DNA of 64,000 bases from Corythucha ciliata (Eukaryota > Arthropoda > Insecta > Hemiptera > Tingidae), in assembly GCA_038030265.1 (NCBI GenBank), contig CM075940.1, positions 17,683,604-17,747,603 of the forward strand. Reading direction: 5' to 3'. Numbering within the stretch: the first letter of the stretch is position 1; each line of letters starts with the position of its first letter. The notes beneath the pieces were generated by a model, which saw only the letters and a list, made by a program, of their open reading frames with translations, did no database searches and was not told where the DNA came from. The position numbers and the translations under genes are program-made. This document shows positions 11,671 through 22,880 of the stretch, piece by piece.

Positions 11671-11762
11671 GTGATGCTCACTTTTGAAATGCATGTACAT
11701 TTCAGTCACGTTGCTTTGCCTTGAAATTCGTCACCTTCAAGCTTTTGATTAAAAAAAGTTGA

Positions 11763-11768
11763 AATAAA
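11763..11768 (+). terminator. Candidate CIB2 polyadenylation signal
   Basis: An AATAAA hexamer lies about 93 nt after the CIB2 stop codon in an A-rich context. Confidence 0.5.
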
Positions 11769-13010
11769 ACGAAAAACTCCCTGCACACGCTGATGCCCAA
11801 AATGTGTTGAGTAAATCCACGCCGTCGGTCGGCGCCCCTTGACATTTTATAGCTGGTTCCGACGTACTATTTTTCCCGAGCTCCCCCACCTGGTCACGCA
11901 TCACTAAAAAATGTTCCGAGAGCGGTTTTAATTATTGCAGAAATTGACCCCCCCCCCCCAGTTACTCTGCACCACTAGTAGGTCCACCGTCACCAGGCAT
12001 GGACATTTAAAATATAAATCCCATAAATGTTCAAATTAAGTGGACTTATCCATTGAATGTTGAATGGGTTGAATGGGAACTAAAAAAATGAAAAAACACA
12101 TTATCTCGTCAAGATCAGCTTCTCCCCTCCTCAAACATTCATTTTTTTCCAGATTCAGCAAAAGTCAAAAAACCCGGACGAATCGGCGCGTTTTGGGACC
12201 ATTCGTGCCTTGGAAAAATTGTCCATTTTTCAGTTGGCCACTAACAAAAGTGGGAATATTTGCTTAAAACTATTCCCTCCTTTATTTAGCGTCTTAATTG
12301 GCTCTTTCCGCCGTCGAATAACTCGGTATTTCGTGACTGAACGCAACAACCGAAATTTACCAGTTCAGCATCCATTGGGTGATGCCCACCGGCCGTACAT
12401 CGGAGGCACAACAAATCGGCAAAACTCAAACCACTAAATGATTCACTACAAATAACCTACAACCACAAAGAAGGCTGTGACCAAACAACGAACGAATAAG
12501 TATACCCCCATCCCACCCCGTCATGGTTCCCGATGGAGGGGAGACCAAGATATTGTTGATGCATAAAAAAAAATTTAAATTTAACCCAACATCAGTTTCC
12601 ATTCAAAACGTTGACGAAGACATCCCCAGAAAATTTATACTCGCAGAGCAATTAACCACCTACTATAACTCCTGCTCCCAACACAAAAGTTCACCTTTCT
12701 GGGGGAGCTGGCACAAAAAGGCAACGAGATATAAATTTAATTAATGTTGATTAAGAATTGTGTGAAATGAAACAAACAAATAAATAATTATAAAGTATTA
12801 CTCCACGAGGTGTAATAATACAGGAAAATTAGCCCTAGCGACTGTTCAGCCGAGCATTCGGGTCGAGAATTGAGTTGTTTCCCAGATGAACCGGAGGTTT
12901 GGCCAACAATAGAGATAATTTTGCATCCCAATAACCCACAGGGGCTGAAAACTTTCAACTACCACTGAAACTAAATTGTCACTATGACGATAACTAGATA
13001 AGTTAGCCCT
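11769..13010. other. Intergenic, no gene recognised
   Basis: This is AT-rich DNA with a C-run near 11949 and short chance open frames. No repeat family from elsewhere in the window was recognised. Confidence 0.5.
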
Positions 13011-13285
13011 CGATGGTGTAATGGATACAATGCTAGCTTCGTAACCCAGCGGGCCTGGGTTCGAATCCAGCTATTGCCCATTACACTATAAGGCTGCGGC
13101 GAGCTGTGACACGGCTCACTCGGCTTCGTGTGGGCGTTCACGGCGGTGTGCGTATGACAAACCGCGCATCGACCGAAACGCCCGCGTAGTACGGGTGTGA
13201 AGTGCACAGCTGATGGAGTCACAGGGTATGGCGTAAGGGCCACAAGAGCTTAGGCGCCAGCGGGCTCGGTAGATCTGAGTCCGCA

Positions 13286-13316
<31 letters not shown>

Positions 13317-13317
13317 A
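13011..13317 (+). mobile_element. tRNA-derived SINE, family 1, full-length copy
   Basis: A tRNA-like head has a promoter A box (TGGTGTAATGGA near 13012) and a perfect B box (GGTTCGAATCC, 13058-13068). A unique body of about 220 bp follows, ending in 27 A residues (13291-13317). The 7-bp target duplication TAGCCCT flanks it (13004-13010 and 13318-13324). A second, 3'-truncated copy sits in a CAPS intron near 49374-49560. RNA polymerase III transcription and LINE-driven retroposition are inferred from the family type. Confidence 0.88.
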
Positions 13318-13324
13318 TAGCCCT

Positions 13325-15823
13325 TCGTTCAACAAAGGTAATAGCGTTTAACCCAGGAAATGACTACGAAATCTCAGACCGCAATAAATATCTCTAATCG
13401 CAAATAACGAAATAGCAAGGAGCTCTAATAAAAACACGCTCAAAGCACAGGAAGCTCTAAAACACAAAACGCTGTTTGTGACAAGAAGCTACAAACACGA
13501 AGCGCACTAACCACAGAAAGCTCAAAGCCACAAAACAAAACGTTAACCTCGATAAGCAATAAACACTAAGACTCCATCACTCCCCATAGAAGAGTGAAAA
13601 ATGAATGAGCCCTTTCACCTCGTTATGTAGGTATGCTCGAGAAACTTCACTTTGGCCTCGGCTTGTCAACTCGAAATTTGAAAAAATCGGGACAAAAGTT
13701 TTAAAGTCCAAAATCTGCCGGGTCAAAAAAGAAAAAAGTGGGACACTTGACTTGGGCCGGATCTAGGGGGGACTAGGAGGGGCTCGAGCCCAAGGTCGCA
13801 CTCTGCACGGGCAGCACTTGATCGCTGCTTTTTGTTGTTTTTAATTGAAAAGAAGAAAATTGGAACGGTCAAATATTTTTATTGTGTAAGCATTGAAAGT
13901 GAGAAGGAAAGTAGTAATTACGGTTCAAGCCCTACAACAATTGGAACAAAACAAGGGTTGGAAGAAGAAGAAAAAGGTTGTGGGCGCAAACTGAGGGAAA
14001 ATGTGGTGCATACACCGAGTGGGAATAAAAGTGCAAGACATCAATTTCTTATTGCGTGGTCAAAGTGCTCCCTAATTTGGGCTCGATTGGAGCAATTTAA
14101 GCACGCTTTGTTTTATGGTCTGCATATTAGGGAGACCCACCCAGAAATGTGTCCAAGGGGGGGGGGCGCACTTCTCAAGCTATTTGACTATATGGGAGGG
14201 GGGAGCAGGCTTCTCCAGTATCATCTTAATAGGTCTATTCGTTTGTCGTCCCGGACTATTCCGAGCAGCACGAAATTTTGTAACCTCGCGGGTTATCACG
14301 TGGAATAACGCGAAAAAATAATGGAAGGTTAACATGCTGACCAAGAGTTTGTAGGCCGGAGGTGCGATGACGGTTTCATACAGAAAAAAAGGAAAGACGT
14401 TCCTTTACGCGACGTGAACGTCTCTCCTTTTTTTCTGAATGGAAGGTTAGTATTTTTAGTGCTATAGTGCAGCTCCGGACGATAAACGAATGGATCCAAC
14501 TTGCTACCGCACTGTTGAATCGAAATTGAATGGTTTGACGTTTGAGCAACTCAAGTTGAACCGTTGAACGTATGATTGAATTAATGTGGTCTTGTAGAGT
14601 GGGCAGGAAAGTTGAATCGACCGAGTTTAACTCCGTTTCAACATAATGTTGCTGTGGATGGAGCTATAAGGCCTAAATTCACACTCACAGTTAAGCCTAT
14701 TCAGCTGCTCAAGTTTGAAACCAAACATCACGGTTTTTACTGGTGCGGCAGTTTGGAAAAGAAAACTAATTTTGAAGAAGAAAACTTGGAAAAGAAAATT
14801 CATTTTGATAAACGCATTCAAATTAATGTATTGTAATAAACTGAACATTTGCTATAATAGCATAATAAACAGACCGTCAGACCGACGGCATGCCAAAAAC
14901 CACTTTTTTCAACTTTTTTGAGGTTGTACATTATGAATGTGATGTCAGCTCGGACTCGATTTTTTTCACGAACACCACACTTCCATTCCCGTAGGGAACA
15001 TGGAAGTAAAATGAAAAAGTGAGACTACATTATTGGTCAGTCCAAAACAAATTCTATTTTTCTCTTCTTTGACTTGGCAAAGCGCGTTCTAACTGTTTCT
15101 GGTTCGACGTTGATGTTAAACGGAGCTTTAAACCCATGTGGTCGACCCGGGCCTAATTAAAGTTTACTAGTCCAAGCTTAAATGATAGCTCAGAACAGAT
15201 TAGGCCTGTCCAGCGAATGGTTGGAACCGTTGAGTACAGATAAATAATAGAGGGAGCGTAAACGAAAAAATTGGCCCACTTCCCTCTCTCTAGGGGTCCA
15301 AATAATGGGGTGAGAAAACTATTGGAAACTATCATACAAGTCAAAGCATTGAAGTTTCAAAACTTCATATCTTAGGTGTTTTACTTTCGTCCAAAACCGA
15401 ATAGTTTTCCTATCCAATCGGAACACGTACAGTACAGACAGGTAGCCTACGTAGATTTCCAGTGACGCAAAGTACCCTCATAGAACCATTATCATTAATA
15501 TAATTATACTGTTATGTTAATACTGTTTGTTATGTTAATAATTAACGTAATTATACTGTGCGAAGGTATAATAGCCAAAAATCGAAACTAAAATTCTTTG
15601 GCGCAGGGGAGGGGGCGCGCGCCCCGTGCGCCCCCCCCCTTGGATCCGCGCCTGGACCCACCTGTGCATGCAGCTTTGCGCGTGTGAGGGGACATAAGTG
15701 AGAGGAGCAGCCCCTCCACCCACAGAGGGCGGAAAAATTCAATCGTGCCCCCCCTCCACCTAAAAATATATCTAGATCCTGATGTTGCCATGTAGGGCAG
15801 TCACGCAGGATGAGCTTGAGGTC
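13325..15823. other. Intergenic with small repeats, no gene
   Basis: A short family A fragment (about 13430-13560) carries 'ggaagctctaaaacacaaaa' units. Near 15115-15165 lies a dispersed repeat that includes 'cccatgtggtcgacccgggc', shared in inverse orientation with 60850-60890. The remaining open frames look like chance. G and C runs occur near 14159 and 15633. Confidence 0.45.
14381..14437. repeat. Short inverted repeat, hairpin-forming
   Basis: Arms 14381-14402 and 14416-14437 are near-perfect complements of 22 nt with a 13-nt loop. They are flanked by a direct 'atggaaggtta' about 120 bp apart, which suggests a small insertion with its target duplication. Confidence 0.5.
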
Positions 15824-16582
15824 AAACAACTCCAACCACAAGAAACTCGAACCACAAAAAGTTCTTAACCAAAATGTACCCAAACCACAAAAACATTAAG
15901 CACAAAAGAAAACCTTGAACCCCTAAAAGCTCGAACCACAGAGAGTTAAAACCCCAAAAAGGTAAAACCACAAAATGCTCTAACCTCAAAATGCTCTAAT
16001 CACAAAAAGCTAGAACCAAAAATAGCTCTAACCTCAAAATCATTCAACTATAAAACAAACTAAACTACAAAACACCAAAATACTCATAACACAAAGAAGC
16101 TCTAACCTCAAAATTCGATCCACAAAAAGCTCAAACAACCCTAACGACAAAGATTAGGCTGTAACCGCAAAATGCACTGACCTAAAAATACTCTAACCAC
16201 AAGAAGAACTAACTAAAAAGGCGCTAGAACCACATAAGCTCAAATCACACAAAGCAGCAACCCAAAAACCCCAAAATGTGTCTGTTTGGACGAATATAAA
16301 TTACAGTTTTTTTATATATGCTTTCCATCTCCCTTCAAATACCCAACACTCCTCCTTTTTTCAGTAGCGACTTATTTCAAGCACACTTTTCAAGTTTTCA
16401 CAGTTTACGTTATTGTCTTTTCTCTCTCTCTCGTTCCACAAAAGCTCTAACCACTAGAAGCTCGCACCCCAAGCTCAAACCACCAAAACTGCACTAAACA
16501 CGAAAAACACTCGACCGCAAAAACAACTAAACCACAAAATGTTCTAACCACAATAGTTTGGATTGGACGCCAAAAAACTCGA

Positions 16583-17267
16583 AGGGCCCAAACAAACTTG
16601 CGTTTTTTAAACGCGGCGATTAAAAAAAAACGCGCCCGCGTGACTCGCCGCCACGAAAACCGTCTCAACACACTTGCGTTCAAAGTATCGCGTGTCCAGT
16701 CAAGTCTCCTGTAGTGAAATGGGTCTCGTCAAGACAGCTTGTATCCCACATTTTGTCTTTCAAATTTCTATCACAATAATGTTTATCTTTTGTGTTGAAG
16801 AGAGCAGGTCTTCTCTCGATTTCTGCGATCAACTTTTCAATGTCAATAACAACATTTCGCGTTGTAACTTCTTCGCCCGACCCAGACATTATGTTAAAAC
16901 CACGTGTTGAACACGTTCACAAAAGAATGACAAGAAGGACAAGCTCAGAGCCCAGCGATCAAAACACAGCAGAAGAACGATTTTGGGAAGATGCTGGGGG
17001 TTGCCGACCAAGCAACCGAAACAATTTCATTAGGGGCCAAAATGAAAAGTCCGCTAAAAACGCGCTTAGACGAACGCAAGTGTGTGCAAAGCCATTCATT
17101 TCTCTGTTTCAAATTTGAACGCGTTAAACGCCCCGCGTCGAAAATAGAACCAGTTGCGTTTTTGAAGCTGGTTTGTTCGTTCTCATACAATTCCATGTGT
17201 TGAATTTTTCACGCGGGCGCGTTTTTTTAATCGCCGAGTTTAAAAAACGCAAGTGTGTTTGGGCCCT
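16583..17267. mobile_element. TIR DNA transposon carrying a MADF-like fragment
   Basis: The ends are inverted copies beginning AGGGCCCAAAC and continuing CTTGCGTTTTTTAAAC and then CGGCGATTAAAAAAA over about 60 bp. The element splits a family A unit, so the insertion point is visible: 'ctcga' on the left continues as 'aacacc' on the right. There is no clean target duplication; gaa and taa flank the GGGCCC ends. The MADF fragment inside suggests a PIF/Harbinger relative, since those elements carry a Myb/MADF accessory protein. No transposase is present, so it is non-autonomous. Confidence 0.7.
16680..16889 (-). pseudogene. MADF-domain fragment inside TIR element
   Basis: A 69-codon frame starts MSGSGEEV. 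It contains IEKLIAEIERRPALFNTKDK and then HYCDRNLKDKMWD, matching the start of the Adf-1-type MADF DNA-binding domain (hydrophobic helix, P-x-L, Y, K and W). It stops after about half a domain. It could be an exon of a spliced transposon gene or a broken remnant; the lack of any transposase favours a remnant. Confidence 0.5.
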
Positions 17268-18286
17268 AACACCAAAAATCTTTCATCACAAAAAGCCCGA
17301 CCACAAAAGTCTATTCAGAGAAAAATTTAACGACTAAAACTTGATCCCAAACAAGGCCAAACGCCGGAAGCAGCAACCCTAAAATGCTCTAACCACACAA
17401 ATGAGCAACCCTAAAATGCGAAAGTAACAAAATTATCAAACTGCAAGAACCTATAACCAAAAAAAGCTCCAACAACAGAAAGCTCTAACCACAAAACCCT
17501 CTCCAAAAATGCAGTAACCACAAAAAGCCCTGACCACAAAAAAACTTGCACTCCAAAAAGCCGAAAGCTGCAAACCCCAAAATGCTCTAACCACAAGAAG
17601 CCTTATGCACAAACCATTCTCAAGTTTAAAGAAACAAACACAGTGAACACACGAGGAGTTGATTTTGTTAGTAAGACGATTACTATACGCGAGGGCTAGT
17701 AGGTAATGCATGCATTAAGTTACCCGTGTCGGACTAGTTCCGGGTGAGCGACTGACTTCCTCACAGGGTCTTGATCCCCTATCGGGCGCGTCCCTCGGGT
17801 GGCGGATGAGGGATCCCTCAGCGTGGACGGCGCGAGCCACCCAGGCCACGCGTGGTCCGGAATAAAATACGGACCCGTGGACCAATCAAGGGTAAGGTGC
17901 CCTGAGACCGGGACGAAAGATGGTGTGGCCTACCAGAACCTCTCCAGCTATTCGAGCGTTCCCAGTCCTCAAATCGCTCGTATTAACCTTTCCCCCTTCC
18001 CTTTCTTCCCTCAAGGCTACGGTGTGCGGTCCGTGCCTGAGGCCTGCGTGGCGCAGAGGGTAAAGTGCGCCTTAAACGGATTCCCAGGGTACCGGCCGAC
18101 CCCCTGGTGTATCTAGGCTTACCCCGGCATGCGGGGCTCTGCCGGCGGTGGACCACACTTTCCCTAGTTGCTCGTGGGATCGTTTATGGACCCTTGTTTA
18201 CGCAAAACCACAACAAATACTGAGGGGTGGCGGAGAATCTCCCCTCAGACGGAACCCCCAAGGGCGCGGAAGTGCCCACGGGGGGT

Positions 18287-19303
18287 ATGGCTGCACTGTC
18301 CGTGGATACGACCGTCAGGGACGTTGAAATGGGCAGTCCGCAGGGGGGCATTCCGTTGGGACAAACCCCTCGGGCGGAGCTTCCTCGGTCGAGGCTCTCC
18401 GGAGCTCAAAGGAGGAAGTTGGCGAGGGAAAGGTCAGCCGCGGAAGACATACCCGGAACCCCTCGGGATAAGTTCGACTCGGCGGGGGCAGGTGCTGGGG
18501 GACACGCGGTGGGTGCTGGGACGTCTACGGATGCTCGGCAAGGCCACAGTGATGTGCACCCAAAACCTGGATTGAGTGAGGAAACAACGCGCAAGCGGGG
18601 TGGGACCCCTCAATCTACGCCCTCGACGGGTGAACAGAAGAGGGTTCTATTGAGGCCCAAGGAAGGGCAGGGAACCCGACCTAAGACACCCGTGGCTGGC
18701 GGGAAAAAAGACTTTAAGGAGGCTCTTACATCAACCAAGATGGCCATCGTCCCTGGGGAGTACTCGAGGGTCAGGCTGTCGGAAGAGGAGGGCAGGAAGG
18801 TGCTTGGGGAGGTCCTGAAAGGCGTTTTCAAATGCCCTAAGGGGGAGGGCCCCAAGTTCTCGAATAGCTACGCCAACGGTGGGGTGGTATATGTGACGTG
18901 CGCTGATGGCGAGGCGAAAGCCTGGCTGGAGGCCCACGTCAAGGAAATGAAACCCTGGGACGGGGCTAACCTGAGAGTTGGACCTGCCCGGCAAGTGGTT
19001 CAGGTCACCAAGGCGGTCGTGTGGGTGCCCACAGACCTCGTTGGGGAATATGACCCAGGGAAACTCATCTCTCTTTTCGAGACCCAGAATAAAAGGCTCT
19101 CGACTGAGGGATGGCAATTGATCCCGAGTGCGGCGGACCCCAAGGGAATGACGCTGGTCCTCGGGATCGGCAAAGACACTCCGGAGTGGCTGAAGGACAA
19201 CGGGCAACCGTACTTCGCATTCCAGAGAGCCAATTTCAAGGTGGCTGGAAGTGCCTCCTCTTCTGATGCTGCGGGTCATTCAGGTGAACCTGCAGCACAG
19301 TAG
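18287..19303 (+). CDS. LINE ORF1 protein, DUF4780-like
   Basis: The first ATG of the frame is at 18287, giving 338 aa, and the frame is open further upstream to 18227. The N-terminal half is low-complexity, rich in Gly, Pro, Arg and Thr. From about residue 150 it reads MAIVPGEYSRVRLSEEEGRK and later KPWDGANLRV, VVWVPTDL and DPKGMTLVLGI. This is the pattern of the DUF4780 domain found in insect retrotransposon first ORFs. The likely role is RNA binding and particle formation. The frame is unbroken although the downstream ORF2 is dead, so the insertion is fairly young. Confidence 0.75.
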   Translation: MAALSVDTTVRDVEMGSPQGGIPLGQTPRAELPRSRLSGAQRRKLARERSAAEDIPGTPRDKFDSAGAGAGGHAVGAGTSTDARQGHSDVHPKPGLSEETTRKRGGTPQSTPSTGEQKRVLLRPKEGQGTRPKTPVAGGKKDFKEALTSTKMAIVPGEYSRVRLSEEEGRKVLGEVLKGVFKCPKGEGPKFSNSYANGGVVYVTCADGEAKAWLEAHVKEMKPWDGANLRVGPARQVVQVTKAVVWVPTDLVGEYDPGKLISLFETQNKRLSTEGWQLIPSAADPKGMTLVLGIGKDTPEWLKDNGQPYFAFQRANFKVAGSASSSDAAGHSGEPAAQ

Positions 19304-20378
19304 GGTGGCATCCGCCACCCTCTGCCGGCTACTTGCAGCAGGCAGCTACGACGTCACCCTCATTCAAAAACCTTTGATCTCAAGGGGACGAGTGGCGGGA
19401 TTGAGCGGCATTGGAGGTGAGTTAATTTATTCTAGATTTTTCGATACTCCACGTGCATGCATCTACGTGAGAAGCGGATTGAGAGCACTGACGGTTAAAG
19501 AGTTCTGTTTCAGGGACATGGTAGCTGTCAGGCTGACCTACCAGGAGGGGGCCCTCTCTACTTCCTTACTGGCCGGTAGGGTCAGGAACTGGAGTGTGTC
19601 CGAGGCTCCATCGTTCTCGGACCACAGGTATGTCATCGTGAAGATCCGGATGGGGGGGGGTGGAGAGGATACGCGAGACATACCACAACTCTCGTAAGAC
19701 GGATTGGGGCGGTTTCGCAGAGGAAGTAAATAATATGCTTAGTTTCGGGGGCGGGCTGGACCTACGAGATGGTGATGATATTGAGGGGGCAGCACAGGAG
19801 TTGCTGGTAACCTCGTATCAAGCAAATACTCCCTTGAGCTCGCGCTCATCGGCCAGGAATGTTCCCTGATGAAATGAGGAGCTCGAGGGGTTGAGAAAAG
19901 CATCGCGGAGGCTATTCAATCGAAACACCTGCAGAAGGGGGGCTGGAGGTTGCCAGACGACTGCGTTGCATCTTCAGGGCTTGCCTGGCAATGGGCAGAA
20001 TCCCTGAGGTGTGGCAGAAAGCACGGGTTGTGTTTATTCCTAAGCCGGGGCGCCCGTCATATGCACTGGCTAAGGCGTATCGACCCATATGTCTAACATC
20101 TTTCGTTTTGAAGATGTTGGAAAAACTGGTGGATAGGCATATCTGGGAAAGCTGCCTCCTTTCGAGGCCACTACACCCAGGTCAATTTGCTTACAACAGG
20201 GTAAGTCCGGCGAAACGGCACTACACCAGCTGGTTGCTAGGCTGGAGGACACTCTAGAGCACAAGGAACTAGCGGTGGGAATCTTCCTGGACATAGAGGG
20301 TGCCTTTGACAATACCTCTATATCCTCGGTTATTGAAGCTGCAGGACGGCATGGCATCTGCGACACCATTGGTAGGTG
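19266..20378 (+). pseudogene. LINE ORF2 (endonuclease and reverse transcriptase), broken
   Basis: It starts MLRVIQVNLQHSR, the N-terminus of an apurinic-type endonuclease. The catalytic QE pair reads QK (TLIQKP), so the nuclease would be dead. A deletion joins its middle to the C-terminal SDHRYV motif. After frameshifts, reverse transcriptase follows: VWQKARVVFIPKPG, AYRPICLTSF and LHPGQFAY. In another frame comes GIFLDIEGAFDNT, the first catalytic aspartate. The YADD motif and everything after it are missing. Confidence 0.8.
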
Positions 20379-20504
20379 ATTGAGGGTGCTGGAAGGGGAT
20401 CCTGGACTAGATCCACAGACCCAGGGGGGGCACAATAATCCATCTAGGATTCCGTGCCGGGGGGGCAACCCTCCTACCTGTGGGTGGTGTCTCAAAAAAA
20501 AAAA

Positions 20505-20660
20505 ATGCATTAAGTTGTAGCCTACGTTGTCAGTCTTCCCTCGTTGAGGAGCGTCGAAAACGTACCGGTTTCGCCTGCTCGCCACCTTCAGCGTTAGTTT
20601 TCGACGCACCTCAACGAGGGAAGACTGACAACGTTGGCTCCTACGCCTAAAACTTTATGC
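20505..20660. repeat. Foldback repeat split by the LINE
   Basis: Arms at about 20513-20560 and 20597-20645 are near-perfect inverted copies containing 'gttgtcagtcttccctcgtt'. The outer parts ('tgcatgcattaagtt' against 'aactttatgcatgca') continue across the LINE into 17707-17721. The LINE therefore landed in the left arm of a pre-existing foldback. Confidence 0.75.
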
Positions 20661-20859
20661 ATGCATGGGCACTTTTGGCTTATCAGACCCAAGCATACAC
20701 AGTTTTGTCCGTTTTGTGGCGCTAAACAAACGATTCCGTTCATCGTCTAGGTTGCGCGAAGTTGGCCCGACACACACAGCTTTGAAAAAATTATCTGGAA
20801 GGAGGAAAAAGATAAAAATGGACTGTTCAAACAAATAGGACAATTTTAATTAATTATTC

Positions 20860-21012
20860 TCACTTGATTTATCCGGCTAGGTAACGCTCATCTTCATTTC
20901 AAGAGTAAAATTATATTACATGCCCAATGACAATTTTTTGGAAATCTAGAGTCGAATCCGGGACAGCTTGAGTTCCGGGACAAGCCTAACTGGGACTTGG
21001 CAACCCTAATTT
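20860..21012 (-). repeat. Dispersed repeat 'cagggttgccaa', copy 1
   Basis: In minus orientation it begins TTAGGGTTGCCAAGTCCC and includes the reverse complement of 'catgcccaatgacaattttt'. It shares order and wording with 44901-45045 (plus) and 60170-60330 (minus), so it is an interspersed repeat family of about 150 bp. Confidence 0.6.
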
Positions 21013-21063
21013 GGCCCCACCAATGGTGGGCTGGAGATTGCCTTCGGGGTGAATGTGGAGAAC

Positions 21064-21200
21064 AATGGCCGTATTCAGAGACTTTCCTTTAAGGCCGCCT
21101 TGAAGTGCTTCAAAAACAGGCGATGCATTTTAATAAGCCGTATGATCTTTGCACAACTTTGGCTAAGGCTCCGATAAGGAAGATTTCTGAATACGGCCAT
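21064..21200. mobile_element. Small MITE with ATGGCCGTATTCAGA ends
   Basis: The ends are exact inverted copies of ATGGCCGTATTCAGA and remain similar for a further 15 bp or so. The total length is 137 bp and it is non-coding. No target duplication was seen. Confidence 0.6.
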
Positions 21201-21569
21201 AAGGCGTCCTTAATTTTTATTCAAATTTTCCCTTTCCCTGGATTGTCGAATTTTGCTTCAGAATAACTCACCAAGTCACAGCCATATCGTGGCCTTGGGT
21301 CTGGCTCTTCTGTGGATAGAACATTTTGCGGTAGAACTATTGGGATAATAGCAGCATTGCGAGCGCATCAAGGTGCGAATACAAATTTCTGGGCGTGCCA
21401 TTCTCAGAGGCAAATTAGGCGTGCATTCGATGTGTATTCAACATGAAGCGTATTCCCACGCTTTCGCTGCCTCATCCCATATACACGTCTACACACACAT
21501 GCACAGCGCCGGCCTTAAACATTTGACGGCCCCGGGCGAATATTTCACAAGCGCCCCCATAAAGTAGTC

Positions 21570-22880
21570 GCCGTTCAGAATAAGCCGCGATTTGGCGTCA
21601 TCTCCATTTTTAGCCGCGAGTCAGCGATTTTTCTAAATTTCCATGGAAAATAGCGCTTTTTCCTAATTGGCCACAAAATTGCTTCCGGAAACCGCGGCTA
21701 ACCATTTTATCAATTTTCCGTGATTCAGCAAATTCTCTCAAATCATGCCCCCGACCCAATTGGAAATTTGTCTTCATTTTAGCCGCTAATCATAGATTTG
21801 TCTACATTACAGCCACGAATTAGTGTTTTTCCCAATTTTTATCACGAATTACCTAACACTTTTTGGAATTTGGTCGAGGATTCGCGATTTCCTTCACTTT
21901 CCGGCACAAAGTTACCTTTAGAAGTCGCTAATAGACGTTTTCTCCATTTAATCGCAACTTAGCGTATTTTCCTTACATCGGCGCTTTTTTTCAATTTCAT
22001 CGGCGAGTTAGCAATTTTTCTCCATTTTAGCCACAAATTAGCGATTTATCTCCTTAATTGCCACGAATCATCGATTTTTCTGAATTTTTGCAGTAGTTCG
22101 TGTTTTTCCTTATTTTAGCCACTAATGAGCGATTTTTCTCAATTTCTGAATTGAGAAAAAAAAAATCCACTCAATTTCTGAATTTCTTAATTCTTTTCTT
22201 AATTTTAGCTGCGAATTAGCGTTTTTTTCGCTTTTAGCTATGAATTAGCGCTTTTTCCCAGTTTGAGCCACGAACTTGCCTTCAGAAGCCAAAATTATCG
22301 TTTCCCTACTTCTAGCCTCAAATTAGCTCTTTTTCCACATTTGGTCCGCGAAGATAACGTTAGCCGAAGGCAAGAAAAAACGCTAGTAATTCAAGGCTAT
22401 ACAAGTGAGAAAAAATCGCGGCTAGAATAGAAAAACCAAGCGAACAAAACACTAATTCGGGTCTAAAATTGAGAAAAAAGAGCTAATTCACAACTGAAAT
22501 CGCAAAAAAATCACCCATTTCCAGATAGAAAAGAGAAAACCGCTAATTCATAGCTAAATTTGCTAAAAACGCAAATGACTGAAATTTAGACGGATGGGCT
22601 AATTAGCAGCCCACTTAATTCTGAAAATGAAATGGACAAAAAGCGCTAATTAGCGGCTAAAATTGGGACATTCCTGATTCGCGGAAAAAACTTAGTAACA
22701 TTGCTAATTAATTCGAGGCTAAAATTGGGGAAAAACGCTAATTTGCGGATTAAAAAAAAAGGCTAATTCTAAGGCTTCTAAAAAAGGCTAAAAGGCTAAA
22801 ATTTAGTAAAACGCTGATTCGCGGCTGAAAATCAGGAAAACAAATCCGTGGCTTCTGAAGGCAACTTCAGGCGTAAAATG
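21570..22880. repeat. Family B tandem array with internal orientation switch
   Basis: Diverged units of about 28-35 bp. From 21570 to about 22340 they read 'ttttagccgcgaattagcg' followed by T-rich spacer. From about 22370 to 22880 they read the reverse complement, 'cgctaattcgcggctaaaa'. A shared phrase, 'gccttcagaagcc' at about 22278 and 'ggcttctgaaggc' at about 22850, confirms that the halves are inverted copies. Confidence 0.7.

Larger units (their letters stand above)
15824..17600. repeat. Family A degenerate tandem array, interrupted
   Basis: This array has many diverged units of 15-20 bp of the form 'aaccacaaaaagctct', at 15824-16272, 16436-16582 and 17268-17600. It is interrupted by a non-repeat piece (16273-16435) and by the inverted-repeat element at 16583-17267. 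The same array type recurs at 59555-60165 in the same orientation. It appears reversed at 32330-32910 and 45230-45365. Longer shared phrases, such as 'ctgtaaccgcaaaatg' at about 16160 and 59564, show that the arrays are copies of a larger unit and not independent slippage. Confidence 0.7.
17722..20504 (+). mobile_element. Non-LTR retrotransposon, internally deleted, with DUF4780 ORF1
   Basis: The element is bounded by a perfect 12-bp duplication ATGCATTAAGTT (17710-17721 and 20505-20516) and ends in an A-rich tail (20493-20504). GC content is far above the surroundings. It has a 5' untranslated region of about 560 bp, an intact ORF1, and an ORF2 overlapping it by 38 nt in another frame. ORF2 is broken by deletions and frameshifts in the endonuclease and reverse transcriptase. 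The 5' and 3' ends are both present, so the loss is internal. It groups with Jockey/R1/I-type elements by layout; the exact clade is not determined. The insertion split an older foldback repeat. Confidence 0.88.

Noticed and set aside
13011..13085. Functional tRNA gene
   Set aside because: It has good A and B boxes, but the head continues into a SINE body with an A tail and target duplication, and the cloverleaf is poor.
13832..14308. 158-codon open frame
   Set aside because: Low-complexity composition, no family resemblance, and a 7-nt G-run in the middle; probably chance.
18168..18575. 135-codon open frame overlapping LINE ORF1
   Set aside because: It is a GC-rich shadow of ORF1 in another frame; only the ORF1 frame matches DUF4780 words.
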